This document shows, in pieces, positions 24,447 through 34,437 of a stretch of 64,000 bases of DNA. The stretch comes from Mucilaginibacter endophyticus (GTDB lineage: Bacteria > Bacteroidota > Bacteroidia > Sphingobacteriales > Sphingobacteriaceae). The position numbers and the translations under genes are program-made. Each line of letters begins with the position of its first letter. Position 1 is the first letter of the stretch. The DNA is taken from positions 186,001 to 250,000 of the forward strand of contig NZ_QPCG01000006.1 in the NCBI RefSeq assembly GCF_003351025.1, given 5' to 3'. The notes under the pieces are model-generated. The model ran no database searches, was not told the DNA's origin, and was given only the letters and a program-made list of their open reading frames with translations.

Positions 24447-27400
24447 CTATTCACTCTTTAAGCTTTTCACGGGGTTATTAGTAGCGGCCTTAAGGGCTTG
24501 GAAGCTGATGGTCACCAATGCGATCAGAGTAACAATGCCGGTTGCGAAGACAAATACCCACCAGCTGATTGATGTTCGATAGGCGAAGTCCTGCAGCCAG
24601 GTATGCATGGCGTACCAGGCTACCGGGAAAGCAATTACCGATGCCAGCAGCACCAGTTTCAGAAAATCCCGGGATAACATCATTACTACATTTGCAATGG
24701 AAGCACCCAACACTTTCCTTATGCCTATTTCTTTGGTGCGCCGTTCGGCAGTATACATCGCCAGGCCAAATAACCCAAGGCAGGCTACAATAACAGATAA
24801 CACAGTAAACACGCTGAATACTTTACCCATGGTTTGATCGGTACGATACAATTCGTCATATTGCTGATCCAAAAAATGATAGTCGAAAGGATATTCCGGC
24901 ATAAAACTTTTCCAAACTGACCGAATCCTGTTAATCGCACCGGCATAATCACCCGGACGCAGTTTGACTGCGATGTACGACGAATGCGTTAAATAATTTC
25001 CTGATTTAGTATAGAACAGTGCCCATGGCATGATCTGGTCATGTAAGGAGAGCGGGTTAAAATCCTGTGTAATGCCGATCACTTCAAAGCGCTTATCGCC
25101 GCCGCCATGATAAGAAATGTGCTGGCCAATGGGGTTTTTCCAGCCGGCTATCTTTGCAGCGGCTTCATTTAAGATTACCGATGCCGAGTCATTATAGGCT
25201 TTCGAAAAATTACGACCTGCGATAAGGCGCAGCTTAAATGTAGGCACAAACGCTTCATCCACCATGTAGGAAGACAGGTCCAGTGTCTTTTCCGCAGATG
25301 AGGGGTTACTGGCATCCATTTCAGGTTTGTACTCATCTTCAAAATATTTTTGCGATGCCGGCAGATTGGTGCTCATCGTGGCACCGCCTACCCCGGGCAA
25401 TTTCAAGATCTCCTGCCGAAAGTTTTCTTCTTTGTTACCAAGCCATTCGGCATCACCAATTACCAATATGTTTTCTTTGTTATAGCCAAGGTCTTTCGAC
25501 TGGTTATACCTGAGTTGCTTATACACCACTATAGTGCAGATGATCATTACCGCTGATACTGCGAATTGAAAAATTACCAACACATTGCGTGTTGAAAAAC
25601 CGGCCTTAGATGTTTTGCCGTCGGTGTTGCCTTTCAGTACGGCAACCGGTTTAAACGCGGTCAGAAAAAACGCGGGATAACTACCTGCGAATAAGGCTGT
25701 AAGCAGGGTAAGCAATAGCATTCCGCCCCAAACACGTGCATCAAATAACGCAATGAGCGGTATGGATTTGGATGCGAGCCGGTTAAAAGCCGGTAAAACG
25801 CAAATCACCAGGGTTATAGCTACAATCCCCGCCAGTAGGGTATAAACAAGTGCTTCAGAAAGAAATTGCCAGATCAATTGCCTCCTTTCGGAACCGAGCA
25901 CTTTGCGAATACCTACCTCGCGCGCACGCTTGGCAGACTGTGCAGTTGCCAGGTTCATAAAATTGAAGCAGGCCAGCAAAATAATAAATAAGGCTATGGC
26001 CGAGAATATGTACACGTACTTGATATCACCCTGGATAAAATAACGGTTACCAATCTGTGCGGAATAAAAATGCATGTCGGTGAGCGGCTGAAGTAATACT
26101 TCGTACTTGTTCCCTTTCTTCAGGTATTCGTCAAACGGTGTGCCGATGCGGCGAAAGGCGGTAGCTGCCTGCACCCGTACCATTTCGGGAAAACGCGAAA
26201 CCAGTTTTTGGACATCGGCGGCGGTGTTGGGCACATTTGGCCGCAGTTTAACAAAAGTCCCCGTTTGCAGCCAAACCCAGCTCCAGCTATAGCGTTTAAT
26301 TGCCGGCATACCCAGATTGCATTGCAGCATATCGAATTGCATTGATGATCGTGCCGGCAGATCTTTCAGGACAGCTGTAACAGTGAATGGAGTGTCGTAG
26401 CCGTCGATAACCATGCTTTTGCCTATCGGGTCTGCATTACCAAAATATCTTTTTGCCCCGCTTTCGGTCAGCACTACCGCTCCCGGCCCATTAAGGCAAC
26501 TGGCAGCGTTGCCCTTCAGCAGCGGGTAGCTGAAAAATTGCAGAAAGTTAGAGTCAACTGACAAGCATTTTTTATCGATAAGCGCTTCATGCCGTCCATT
26601 CCGGTCAAAATGAACCACCTGATCGCCCGGCTGGTAAATACGCGTGTAGCTTTCAATCTCCGGAAAACCGGCTTGCAGGGCCGCCCCTACCGGTGGTGGC
26701 GTGTGCGCGGCAGTGAATTCATTATTACCGTCTTTCTCATGAATGTTTACACGATAGATCCGTTCGGCATTTTTAAAAAAACGGTCATAACCTAATTCGT
26801 CCCCGATATATAAACCGATCAATAGCACGCAGGCGAGGCCAATGGCCAGGCTGCTGATATTGATAATGGACATACCGATGTTTCGACTCAGGCTGCGGTA
26901 GGCGATCTTAAAATAATTACGGATCATAATATTGCGTTTGGTGGTTACGAAAACCTCAACTGCCGGGCTTTCCTGACGCAATATTACCGGACGTAAGCTT
27001 GACGGAATGGCCAGTTTATCATTTGGCCACTCTTTTTTAAGGCTATTTTTGTATTCAACCGGGCTTTTGCCGGTCAGCTCTTTAAAAACGCGGGTGAACG
27101 TGCGTTGGGAATTAAAACCAGACTCATAAGCAATACCCAACAAGGTGAACCGGTCATAAGCAGGATCACGCATTTTTCGCGCAACCTCCCTAACGCGAAA
27201 GCCATTGATCAGATCATTAAAATTCTTCTGCAAGCCGTTGTTGATGATCCGGGATAGTTCATGCGGATGGAGACCTAATTTAATAGCCAGCGATGTTAGG
27301 GTCAACTCAGCATCCTCGTACAAACGGCCGGCAGCCACCGCCTCCTTCAAGCGCCGGGCTTTTTCCCTGTCATTCATGTTACCGGTAGTCAGCTGTACAT

Positions 27401-27950
27401 TTACATCTGTTTTCAATATTACTGCTACCGCCATCCCCATCATCACCGGGGCAATGGCTAAACAAAAAACTCCGTTAATGATGCCAGGCAGGCAAAGCAA
27501 TCCCAACAATATCAATACTTTTTCCAGTCCCCGGAATGCAAACCGTGGCCTATCCATCAGCACGGGCTGTAAACTTTGATAAAATTGCCGGATTAAGCGA
27601 TGCGACAGGTACAAGTAGACGATAACCGGGATCAAAACTAACCCTCCGGGTATCCAATAGCCCACCAGTAAAGGGCAAAAGTGCAGCCCATCCTGCCAGC
27701 GCCACGCCCCCTCTCCCAAAACAAGCTGACGTACGTATAAATAAAGCAAGGGCCCAAAGGCCAACAAAACGGCCGGGGGCAGCCCGGCTACGTGTGATAA
27801 GGAAACAATCAATGCCAGGCTCAGCAACCAGTTAGCCTTTGGGTTATTTTTCCGGGTGAACCATAACAGCAAAGCCAGCGTAATCCCGCTCACCAGCAGT
27901 GTCAAGCGGACCAATTGATAGGGAGCGATATTAAAAATAGTGGTGTCCAA
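24447..27950 (-). CDS. AraC-type regulator fused to an FtsX/MacB-like permease
   Basis: 1167 residues with two parts normally found in separate genes. Residues 1-185 form about six or seven membrane helices, including FGPLLYLYVRQL, as in membrane-anchored AraC sensors. Residues 195-305 are an AraC-type HTH (LTSLAIKLGLHPHELSRIIN and GIAYESGFNSQRTFTRVFKE, then TGKSPVEYK). A short linker leads to residue 342, where a complete permease begins (MIRNYFKIAYRSLSRN): a MacB periplasmic core and two FtsX domains, ending NPVKSLKSE. M342 (ATG at 26925-26927) aligns with the natural start of the neighbouring paralogue, so it may serve as an internal start. No ABC ATPase gene is nearby. Confidence 0.88.
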   Translation of the reverse strand: MDTTIFNIAPYQLVRLTLLVSGITLALLLWFTRKNNPKANWLLSLALIVSLSHVAGLPPAVLLAFGPLLYLYVRQLVLGEGAWRWQDGLHFCPLLVGYWIPGGLVLIPVIVYLYLSHRLIRQFYQSLQPVLMDRPRFAFRGLEKVLILLGLLCLPGIINGVFCLAIAPVMMGMAVAVILKTDVNVQLTTGNMNDREKARRLKEAVAAGRLYEDAELTLTSLAIKLGLHPHELSRIINNGLQKNFNDLINGFRVREVARKMRDPAYDRFTLLGIAYESGFNSQRTFTRVFKELTGKSPVEYKNSLKKEWPNDKLAIPSSLRPVILRQESPAVEVFVTTKRNIMIRNYFKIAYRSLSRNIGMSIINISSLAIGLACVLLIGLYIGDELGYDRFFKNAERIYRVNIHEKDGNNEFTAAHTPPPVGAALQAGFPEIESYTRIYQPGDQVVHFDRNGRHEALIDKKCLSVDSNFLQFFSYPLLKGNAASCLNGPGAVVLTESGAKRYFGNADPIGKSMVIDGYDTPFTVTAVLKDLPARSSMQFDMLQCNLGMPAIKRYSWSWVWLQTGTFVKLRPNVPNTAADVQKLVSRFPEMVRVQAATAFRRIGTPFDEYLKKGNKYEVLLQPLTDMHFYSAQIGNRYFIQGDIKYVYIFSAIALFIILLACFNFMNLATAQSAKRAREVGIRKVLGSERRQLIWQFLSEALVYTLLAGIVAITLVICVLPAFNRLASKSIPLIALFDARVWGGMLLLTLLTALFAGSYPAFFLTAFKPVAVLKGNTDGKTSKAGFSTRNVLVIFQFAVSAVMIICTIVVYKQLRYNQSKDLGYNKENILVIGDAEWLGNKEENFRQEILKLPGVGGATMSTNLPASQKYFEDEYKPEMDASNPSSAEKTLDLSSYMVDEAFVPTFKLRLIAGRNFSKAYNDSASVILNEAAAKIAGWKNPIGQHISYHGGGDKRFEVIGITQDFNPLSLHDQIMPWALFYTKSGNYLTHSSYIAVKLRPGDYAGAINRIRSVWKSFMPEYPFDYHFLDQQYDELYRTDQTMGKVFSVFTVLSVIVACLGLFGLAMYTAERRTKEIGIRKVLGASIANVVMMLSRDFLKLVLLASVIAFPVAWYAMHTWLQDFAYRTSISWWVFVFATGIVTLIALVTISFQALKAATNNPVKSLKSE

Positions 27951-28073
27951 ATGGGTTTATTACTCAATCGTTGCTGTAATATACTAAATTACTGAAAACC
28001 AAATAGGTATAAAAAATTACAGTTTATACAAGGCTGATCATCCAATTTTTTAAATGTATATAAGATGTGACCA

Positions 28074-30449
28074 TCATTCGCCCCTTAAACTTTTAACGGG
28101 ATTGAGCAATGCCGCCTTAATGATCTGGAAGCTGATGGTTACAAGTGCAATGATTACGATAAGGCCGCCCGAAAGTGCAAATAACCACCATGGCAGCGTA
28201 GCGCGGTAAGCAAAGCTTTGCAGCCAGCCATTGGTAGCATACCAGGCCAGCGGCAGGGCAATAGCAATGGCAATAACGATCAATATCATAAATTCGGCGG
28301 ATAAGAGCCTGAACAAAGAACCGATACTTGCGCCGAGCACTTTGCGGATGCCAATCTCTTTAACCCGTTGTTCGGCGGTAAACATGGCGAGGCCTAAAAG
28401 TCCCAGACAAGAGATAAATATGGCGAGCCCTGCAAAAATACGGGCAAACTGATTGATCACCTGTTCATTTTGATAAAGCTGCTGATACTGTTCATCTACA
28501 AAATAAATAACCGGTGGAAATGCGGGATTGAACTCTTTACTGAGTTTCTCGATAGCTGCAATGGCTTGTTTGGTTTTACCGGGTTGCGTTCTTACCAATA
28601 CAACTCCCCCTTCGTTATTTTCGCCGGTCACCAGTACCATCGGACCAACCGCTTCGTGCAGAGAATGAAAATAAAAGTCTTTAACGATACCTACAATAGT
28701 CCCTTTTTTCCCTAAATAACGGAAAGGCTTTCCGATGGGATCTTTATAGCCGGTTAACTTAAGCGCCGTTTCATTCAGGATATAGCCTGAACTATCAGAC
28801 ACAAAAGCTTTAGAAAACTCCCGGCCTGCCAATAAGGTCAATTTCATAGTCTTGAAATAATCATAACCGATAGCTGCACGGGTGATCAAAATATTCGAGC
28901 TACTGTCATGACCGATCCAATCTACAGCTGCCGTACTTCCATAAATATCAATAGGAGTCGAATTCAGGCGGCTTACAAATTGAATACCTGTTCGGCTTAA
29001 CAACTCTTGTTTGAAAGTTTCATATTTAGAAGACAGTTGTCCCTCTACCGGAAGATATACAACATTTTCACGGTCATAGCCCAACTGCCTGGATGCCAAA
29101 TAATTCATTTGCCTGGATACGATGATGGTACCGGTTACGAGCACAACCGACAAAACGAACTGGAATATCACCAGTCCTTTTCGGAAAAAGACAGTACGGG
29201 TATCTAACGTAACCGCGCTCTTTAATACCTTAACAGGCTTAAACGAGGATAGGAACAGGGCTGGATAACTGCCCGCAACAAGGCCTGTTATGAGCACTAT
29301 CCCGCCAATCAGCAACCAAAAGCTCGCCTGTGTAAATGGCAGATCTATCTGCTTTTGGGTGATCTGGTTAAAGTACGGGAGAAAAAGGATTACCAATACA
29401 ACCGCGATAATGCTCCCAAGCAGCGTAACCATTAGCGATTCGGTGATGAACTGCCAAATAAGTGAGGTACGTTGTGCACCCGCCACCTTACGGACACCTA
29501 CCTCTTTGGCCCGTTTAACCGAACGGGCGGTAGACAAGTTCATAAAATTGATGCATGCAATCAGCAGGATAAAAACAGCGACGATGCTGAACAGGTGCAC
29601 ATATTCGATACGCCCGCCGCCTGGCTTTCCGCTTTGAAGATCATTATGCAGGTATGCCTCGGCATAAGGCTGCAAAGCCAAATCGGCGTACCAGGTTGCC
29701 GTTTTACGATCAATATGATAATAAAGGTCAAAAACACGGGCAATCTTTGCGTTTACAGCAGCGGCATTTGCCAGCGGCTTCAGCATCACATAAGCCGAAG
29801 GGCCGGTATTTCCCATTTCCCTGGCCCAGGGATAATTATTCAGGAAAGCATCCCAATTGGTTAGAAAATCGAAAGACTGTGATGCATTTTTGGGCAGGTT
29901 TTCAAATACTGCTGTGATCTTAAAATCCTTTTGGTTTTGATACCGGATAGTTTTACCGATGGCATTTGCCGGACTACCGTAGAAGATCCCGGCCATATTA
30001 CGGGAGATAGCTATTGCATCAGGTGAATTTAGTGCAGTTTGCGCTGAACCGGCTAAAAGCTGATAACTGAACATTTTAAAAAAATCAGCACCGGCAGAAT
30101 TACCTTTCATCTTAACCACTTTATCGCCCACCTGGAAGGCGCTGGTTTCCCCAAAACCGAAATTGGTAGCATATTCGATGTCAGGGAATGAGTGCTTCAG
30201 TTCATCGGCCAGCACGCCGGGCACTTCGTATGAGCCTGATGGTACATGATGGTCAACATTGGTCTTGTAAACTTTAAACAAACTCCCGCTGTTTTTAAAG
30301 AAACCGTCTACACTGTACTCATTTTGCACCCATAGCAAAATAAGCAAACCACAGGCGATGCCGATAGAAAGCCCAGCGATGTTGATAAAACTTTGCGACT
30401 TGTTCCTGAACAAATTGCGCCAGGCAACCTTGAAGTAACTTTTGATCAT
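28074..30449 (-). CDS. FtsX/MacB-like ABC transporter permease
   Basis: 791 residues from the preferred ATG at 30449 (MIKSYFKVAWRNLFRNKSQS); an in-frame upstream methionine would add 11 residues that do not resemble the family. Domains: first membrane helix, MacB-type periplasmic core (about 45-240), FtsX domain with RAKEVGVRKVAGAQR, a second helix and core (about 420-620), then a final FtsX domain with VKEIGIRKVLGAS and the ending NPVKSLRGE. It is a tandem paralogue of the permease half of the downstream fusion gene. Such double-length permeases are common in Bacteroidota and often lack an adjacent ATPase. The substrate is unknown; the related MacB and LolCE systems handle peptides or lipoproteins. 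Confidence 0.9.
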   Translation of the reverse strand: MIKSYFKVAWRNLFRNKSQSFINIAGLSIGIACGLLILLWVQNEYSVDGFFKNSGSLFKVYKTNVDHHVPSGSYEVPGVLADELKHSFPDIEYATNFGFGETSAFQVGDKVVKMKGNSAGADFFKMFSYQLLAGSAQTALNSPDAIAISRNMAGIFYGSPANAIGKTIRYQNQKDFKITAVFENLPKNASQSFDFLTNWDAFLNNYPWAREMGNTGPSAYVMLKPLANAAAVNAKIARVFDLYYHIDRKTATWYADLALQPYAEAYLHNDLQSGKPGGGRIEYVHLFSIVAVFILLIACINFMNLSTARSVKRAKEVGVRKVAGAQRTSLIWQFITESLMVTLLGSIIAVVLVILFLPYFNQITQKQIDLPFTQASFWLLIGGIVLITGLVAGSYPALFLSSFKPVKVLKSAVTLDTRTVFFRKGLVIFQFVLSVVLVTGTIIVSRQMNYLASRQLGYDRENVVYLPVEGQLSSKYETFKQELLSRTGIQFVSRLNSTPIDIYGSTAAVDWIGHDSSSNILITRAAIGYDYFKTMKLTLLAGREFSKAFVSDSSGYILNETALKLTGYKDPIGKPFRYLGKKGTIVGIVKDFYFHSLHEAVGPMVLVTGENNEGGVVLVRTQPGKTKQAIAAIEKLSKEFNPAFPPVIYFVDEQYQQLYQNEQVINQFARIFAGLAIFISCLGLLGLAMFTAEQRVKEIGIRKVLGASIGSLFRLLSAEFMILIVIAIAIALPLAWYATNGWLQSFAYRATLPWWLFALSGGLIVIIALVTISFQIIKAALLNPVKSLRGE

Positions 30450-30717
30450 GATGTTGAGGAAAGTATAATTTCCGCCAAGCAAATGCCATGATTTTAATCA
30501 ATTAAGAAACAGTTAGTTACATTAAAATTTAACACCAATTACTGTTCGCTTTTATTACAAACGGTGTACGTTTTCAGTTACCGGATACTTTTTTATATAG
30601 ATGATTTATTATAAATATTGACAAAAAATCACGGCGATAAAATATTTTTCATTTTGTACTAAGGGTATCTGCCTTCCTCACTGACTATATGTGCAAAAGG
30701 TTGAAAGGTCAGTTACA

Positions 30718-31710
30718 ATGGAAAACAATACCTATAATGTAAAAGAGCTTGCTCGTAAGCTAATGCAGGGCACCATCAGTCCGGATGAAAAAATCTGGCT
30801 TGATGCCTGGTATGCCAATTTTAGCGATGAGGAAGTTTTGTTATCGACTTCAAAACACCAAACTCCCGAACAGCTGCGGGAAAGTATTTTGAACAAGATA
30901 ACCGCACGAATGGAAACACCGGTGAAACCCGCGCGTAAGGTAATTACCTTGTGGCGAAACATAGCTGCTGCAGCGGCCGTGGTATTGCTGATTACATTCG
31001 CGGCGCTTTACAAAAACGAGGTATTGGAAGTTGTTGATCCGGCCAAACAGGTTGAACTGGCAACTGCACCCGGCAAACACCGGCAAATCAGTTTACCCGA
31101 TGGCACCCGCATCTGGCTTAGCCCCGGCAGTAAGATCAGCTATCCTGACAAGTTCAGAGCGAAAGAACGACTGGTAAAATTGGAAGGCGAAGCGTTTTTT
31201 GATGTGGTGCATGATGAAGATCACCCTTTCGTGATCCAGTCGGGCCAGCTTAAAACCGTGGTACTGGGTACCAGCTTCAACGTTAAAGCCTATCCAGACG
31301 AGATCATATCTGAGGTAACAGTCATCAGCGGAAAAGTAGCTGTACAGGAACATGATCTGCCTAAAAGCAAACAGGCTATCATGGTGCTCAACCAGCAGGC
31401 CGTTTATAACAAAAACAACAGATCGTTGATTAAACAGGATTATCCCAACGCTTCAAAATTCCTGTCGCAGCGTACCGGTTTGTTCAGTTATGATGGCTCA
31501 TCGCTGCAAAACGTTACCGATGACCTTTCGCTCCAGTATGGCATCCGCGTAAATCTTGCGCCGGGCATTGCTCAATCGGGCTTTTACGGACATATCAACA
31601 CTAACGAGCCGGTGGATAAAACGCTTAATAAACTTTGCGCTGTAATGGACCTGCGATGGAGTAAGCTTGACAATGGGTATTACCTGCAACCTTTGCCACT
31701 CAACAATTAA
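30718..31710 (+). CDS. FecR family anti-sigma factor
   Basis: About 330 residues from ATG 30718; a GTG nine codons upstream is possible but less likely. A cytosolic N-terminal helix region (about 1-75) would bind a sigma factor. One membrane helix follows (NIAAAAAVVLLITFAALY). The periplasmic FecR domain (about 110-215) includes LPDGTRIWLSPGSKISYP, LEGEAFFDVVHD and VVLGTSFNVKAY. The C-terminal STN-like DUF4974 segment is about 255-330. It lies just before an STN-containing TonB receptor and fits a three-part transmembrane signalling system. The matching sigma gene is not adjacent. Confidence 0.92.
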   Translation: MENNTYNVKELARKLMQGTISPDEKIWLDAWYANFSDEEVLLSTSKHQTPEQLRESILNKITARMETPVKPARKVITLWRNIAAAAAVVLLITFAALYKNEVLEVVDPAKQVELATAPGKHRQISLPDGTRIWLSPGSKISYPDKFRAKERLVKLEGEAFFDVVHDEDHPFVIQSGQLKTVVLGTSFNVKAYPDEIISEVTVISGKVAVQEHDLPKSKQAIMVLNQQAVYNKNNRSLIKQDYPNASKFLSQRTGLFSYDGSSLQNVTDDLSLQYGIRVNLAPGIAQSGFYGHINTNEPVDKTLNKLCAVMDLRWSKLDNGYYLQPLPLNN

Positions 31711-31772
31711 CCTTTTCATTTTTTTAAACATCTCCCTAAAAGGAAAAACCACACCAACAATTTAAAGCATTT

Positions 31773-34433
31773 ATGAAAACCAACAGACCGGCATGGGTAT
31801 CCATGCTGATTTGCGAGATAACGCGAACACCCCTCCGAACGGCACTCGGCATAATGATGTTACTTTTGATAACTGCACAAAGCCACGCACAAACCCAGGG
31901 CCCTTTAGATAAACCCGTTACTGTAACCATCAATAACGAACCGCTTAAGCAGGCTTTAGATAAGATCACAGCCGCCAGCGGTATAAAGTTTACCTATAAT
32001 GAAACAGTTGCAAAAAGCACTGTAAAGATCAGTATCAATGCCAAAAATCAGCCATTAGGCGATGTATTGCGCAAAGCCCTCGCTCCGCACCCCTTTAGTT
32101 TTACAGTGCTTGATAACGAAGTGCTGATCAAATACGATGCAGGCAAAGTAAAAAAGCAGGCCGCCGCCGATGGCAAATACACGGTAAGCGGCACAATTAA
32201 ATCAAAACAAACCGGCGAAACCATCATCGGCGCAAGCATTAGGGTTACTGACGCTAACGCGGGCACCTCCAGTAACGAGTACGGTTTTTACTCCCTTACC
32301 CTGCCTGCCGGCGATCATGAGCTTTCTATAAGCGCCATGGGGCAAAAAAATATCACGATGCCGGTATCACTTAGTGGTAACCTCAAACTGGATATCTCAC
32401 TTGAAGATAATTCGCAATTATTGCAGGAGGTAACCATTAAAGCCGCTCCCGCAGGGGCACGTGATTTGGCCAGCCCGCAAATGGGTGTTGAGCACCTCAG
32501 CATCCAGGAAACCAAAAATATCCCTGTGCTGCTTGGTGAGCGCGATGTGATCAAGACCATTCAGTTGTTACCAGGCATCAAATCGGCCGGTGAAGGCAGC
32601 GGCGGTTTCTTCGTGCGTGGCGGCGCTACCGATCAGAACCTGATCTTGCTTGACGAAGCACCGGTTTACAATGCATCGCACCTGTTGGGCTTCTTCTCTA
32701 CCTTTAACTCGGATGCTATCAAAAATATGAATATTTACAAGGGCGATATGCCTGCGCAATATGGCGGCCGGTTATCGTCGGTTTTGGATGTTAAAATGAA
32801 CGATGGTAACAACCAAAAATTTGGTGTTAGTGGCGGCATAGGCCTGATAGCAGCGAGGATCAATGCCGAGGGCCCAATCCAAAAAGGTAAATCTTCATTC
32901 CTGATCTCGGCACGCCGTACTTATGCCGATGCTTTCCTGGCTTTATCAAAGGACAGCATCGCCAAAAAAAGCCAGCTTTATTTTTATGATCTTAATGTCA
33001 AAGCAAACTATGTTTTAGGCGATAAAGACCGCTTATTTGTTTCTGGTTATTTTGGTAAGGACGTGCTTAAAGCTGCCGATATAGCTGGCATTAACTGGGG
33101 CAATACTACTGCAACCCTCCGTTGGAACCACATTTTTAACAGTCAGCTTTTTTCAAATACATCGCTCATCTACAGCAATTACGATTACAAGCTTAACATT
33201 AAACAGGATGTAAACGAATTTAACATTTACTCGCAGATCCGCGACTTCAATTTTAAGGAAGACATGCAATGGTATGCCGGCGATAAAAACACCATCAGCT
33301 TTGGTGTGAACAGTATCTATCATACCATTAAACCGGGCGAAATTTCGGCTACAGGCAATTCGGGCATTATATCACAAAGCCTGCAAAACAGGTACGCCCT
33401 TGAAAACGCCGCCTATGTTACCAATACCTGGAAAGCTACGGATCGCTTTACTTTAACCTACGGCTTGCGCCTGTCGGCCTTTACCATACTGGGATCAGGC
33501 GATTACTATGACATTGATGCTGATGGAAACATTATTGGCTCTAAACATTATACATCCGGGCAGGAGGTTAAAACCTATGTTAACCTGGAACCTCGCGTGG
33601 CGGCAGCATTTCAGCTCAATGATGTAAGCTCGCTTAAAGCGTCATACGCCCGCAACGCGCAAAACCTGCACTTGATCTCCAATTCCAATTCGGGTTCGCC
33701 AACGGATAAATGGGTAGCCAGCACCAACCTCATCAAACCTGAAATTGCCGACCAGTTTTCGGTAGGATACTACAAGGATTTCAGTGAGCATAACTATGAA
33801 TTTACGGTAGAAAGCTATTACAAAAGGCTGCAAAACCAAATAGATTACCGTAACGGTGCCAACGTATTTACTAACCAACCTATCGAAACACAATTGCTTT
33901 ATGGCAAAGGCCGCGCTTATGGTGCTGAGTTTTTGCTGAAGAAAAAAACCGGCAGACTTAGCGGCTGGATCAGCTATACACTTTCAAAATCCGAACGGAT
34001 GATTGACGGGATTAACAATAACCAATGGTACAACGCCCGGCAGGATCGCACGCATGATATAGCCATTGTCGCCATGTATAAAGCCAGCGACAAATGGACA
34101 TTCTCGGCCAATTTTGTGTATTATACCGGCGATGCAGTTACCTTTCCAAGCGGTAAATATCAGGTTGATGGCGTAACTTACTACTACTATACCAACCGCA
34201 ATGCCGACAGGATGCCTGCTTATCACCGCTTAGATCTGGGCGCCACCAAGCAACTTAAGAAAACCGCGAAATTTCAGTCTGATTTAACCTTCAGCTTGTA
34301 TAATGCTTACGGCAACCCTAACGCGTACCGTATATTTTTCCGTGATAATAAAACGGACGCAAGCCGCACCGAAGCCGTACGCACTACTTTATTCACCTTT
34401 GTACCTTCGGTTACCTACAACTTTAAATTTTAA
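31773..34433 (+). CDS. STN-containing TonB-dependent receptor (FecA-type signalling)
   Basis: 886 residues. A signal sequence (hydrophobic LGIMMLLLITAQSHA) precedes an STN domain (about 47-115: VTINNEPLKQALDKITAASG) that can contact the periplasmic part of FecR. Then come a CarboxypepD_reg domain (about 130-215), a plug (about 240-345, with LLPGIKSAGEGSGGFFVRGG and DMPAQYGGRLSSVLDVKM), and the barrel, ending TFVPSVTYNFKF. This receptor type is usually followed, as here, by a DUF4249 lipoprotein; the next gene starts four bases after the stop. The cargo is unknown. Confidence 0.92.
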   Translation: MKTNRPAWVSMLICEITRTPLRTALGIMMLLLITAQSHAQTQGPLDKPVTVTINNEPLKQALDKITAASGIKFTYNETVAKSTVKISINAKNQPLGDVLRKALAPHPFSFTVLDNEVLIKYDAGKVKKQAAADGKYTVSGTIKSKQTGETIIGASIRVTDANAGTSSNEYGFYSLTLPAGDHELSISAMGQKNITMPVSLSGNLKLDISLEDNSQLLQEVTIKAAPAGARDLASPQMGVEHLSIQETKNIPVLLGERDVIKTIQLLPGIKSAGEGSGGFFVRGGATDQNLILLDEAPVYNASHLLGFFSTFNSDAIKNMNIYKGDMPAQYGGRLSSVLDVKMNDGNNQKFGVSGGIGLIAARINAEGPIQKGKSSFLISARRTYADAFLALSKDSIAKKSQLYFYDLNVKANYVLGDKDRLFVSGYFGKDVLKAADIAGINWGNTTATLRWNHIFNSQLFSNTSLIYSNYDYKLNIKQDVNEFNIYSQIRDFNFKEDMQWYAGDKNTISFGVNSIYHTIKPGEISATGNSGIISQSLQNRYALENAAYVTNTWKATDRFTLTYGLRLSAFTILGSGDYYDIDADGNIIGSKHYTSGQEVKTYVNLEPRVAAAFQLNDVSSLKASYARNAQNLHLISNSNSGSPTDKWVASTNLIKPEIADQFSVGYYKDFSEHNYEFTVESYYKRLQNQIDYRNGANVFTNQPIETQLLYGKGRAYGAEFLLKKKTGRLSGWISYTLSKSERMIDGINNNQWYNARQDRTHDIAIVAMYKASDKWTFSANFVYYTGDAVTFPSGKYQVDGVTYYYYTNRNADRMPAYHRLDLGATKQLKKTAKFQSDLTFSLYNAYGNPNAYRIFFRDNKTDASRTEAVRTTLFTFVPSVTYNFKF

Positions 34434-34437
34434 GCCG

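Noticed and set aside
24447..30449. Bacitracin-type BceAB export system
   Set aside because: No ABC ATPase or two-component pair is present, and the proteins have the double MacB/FtsX architecture rather than that of BceB.
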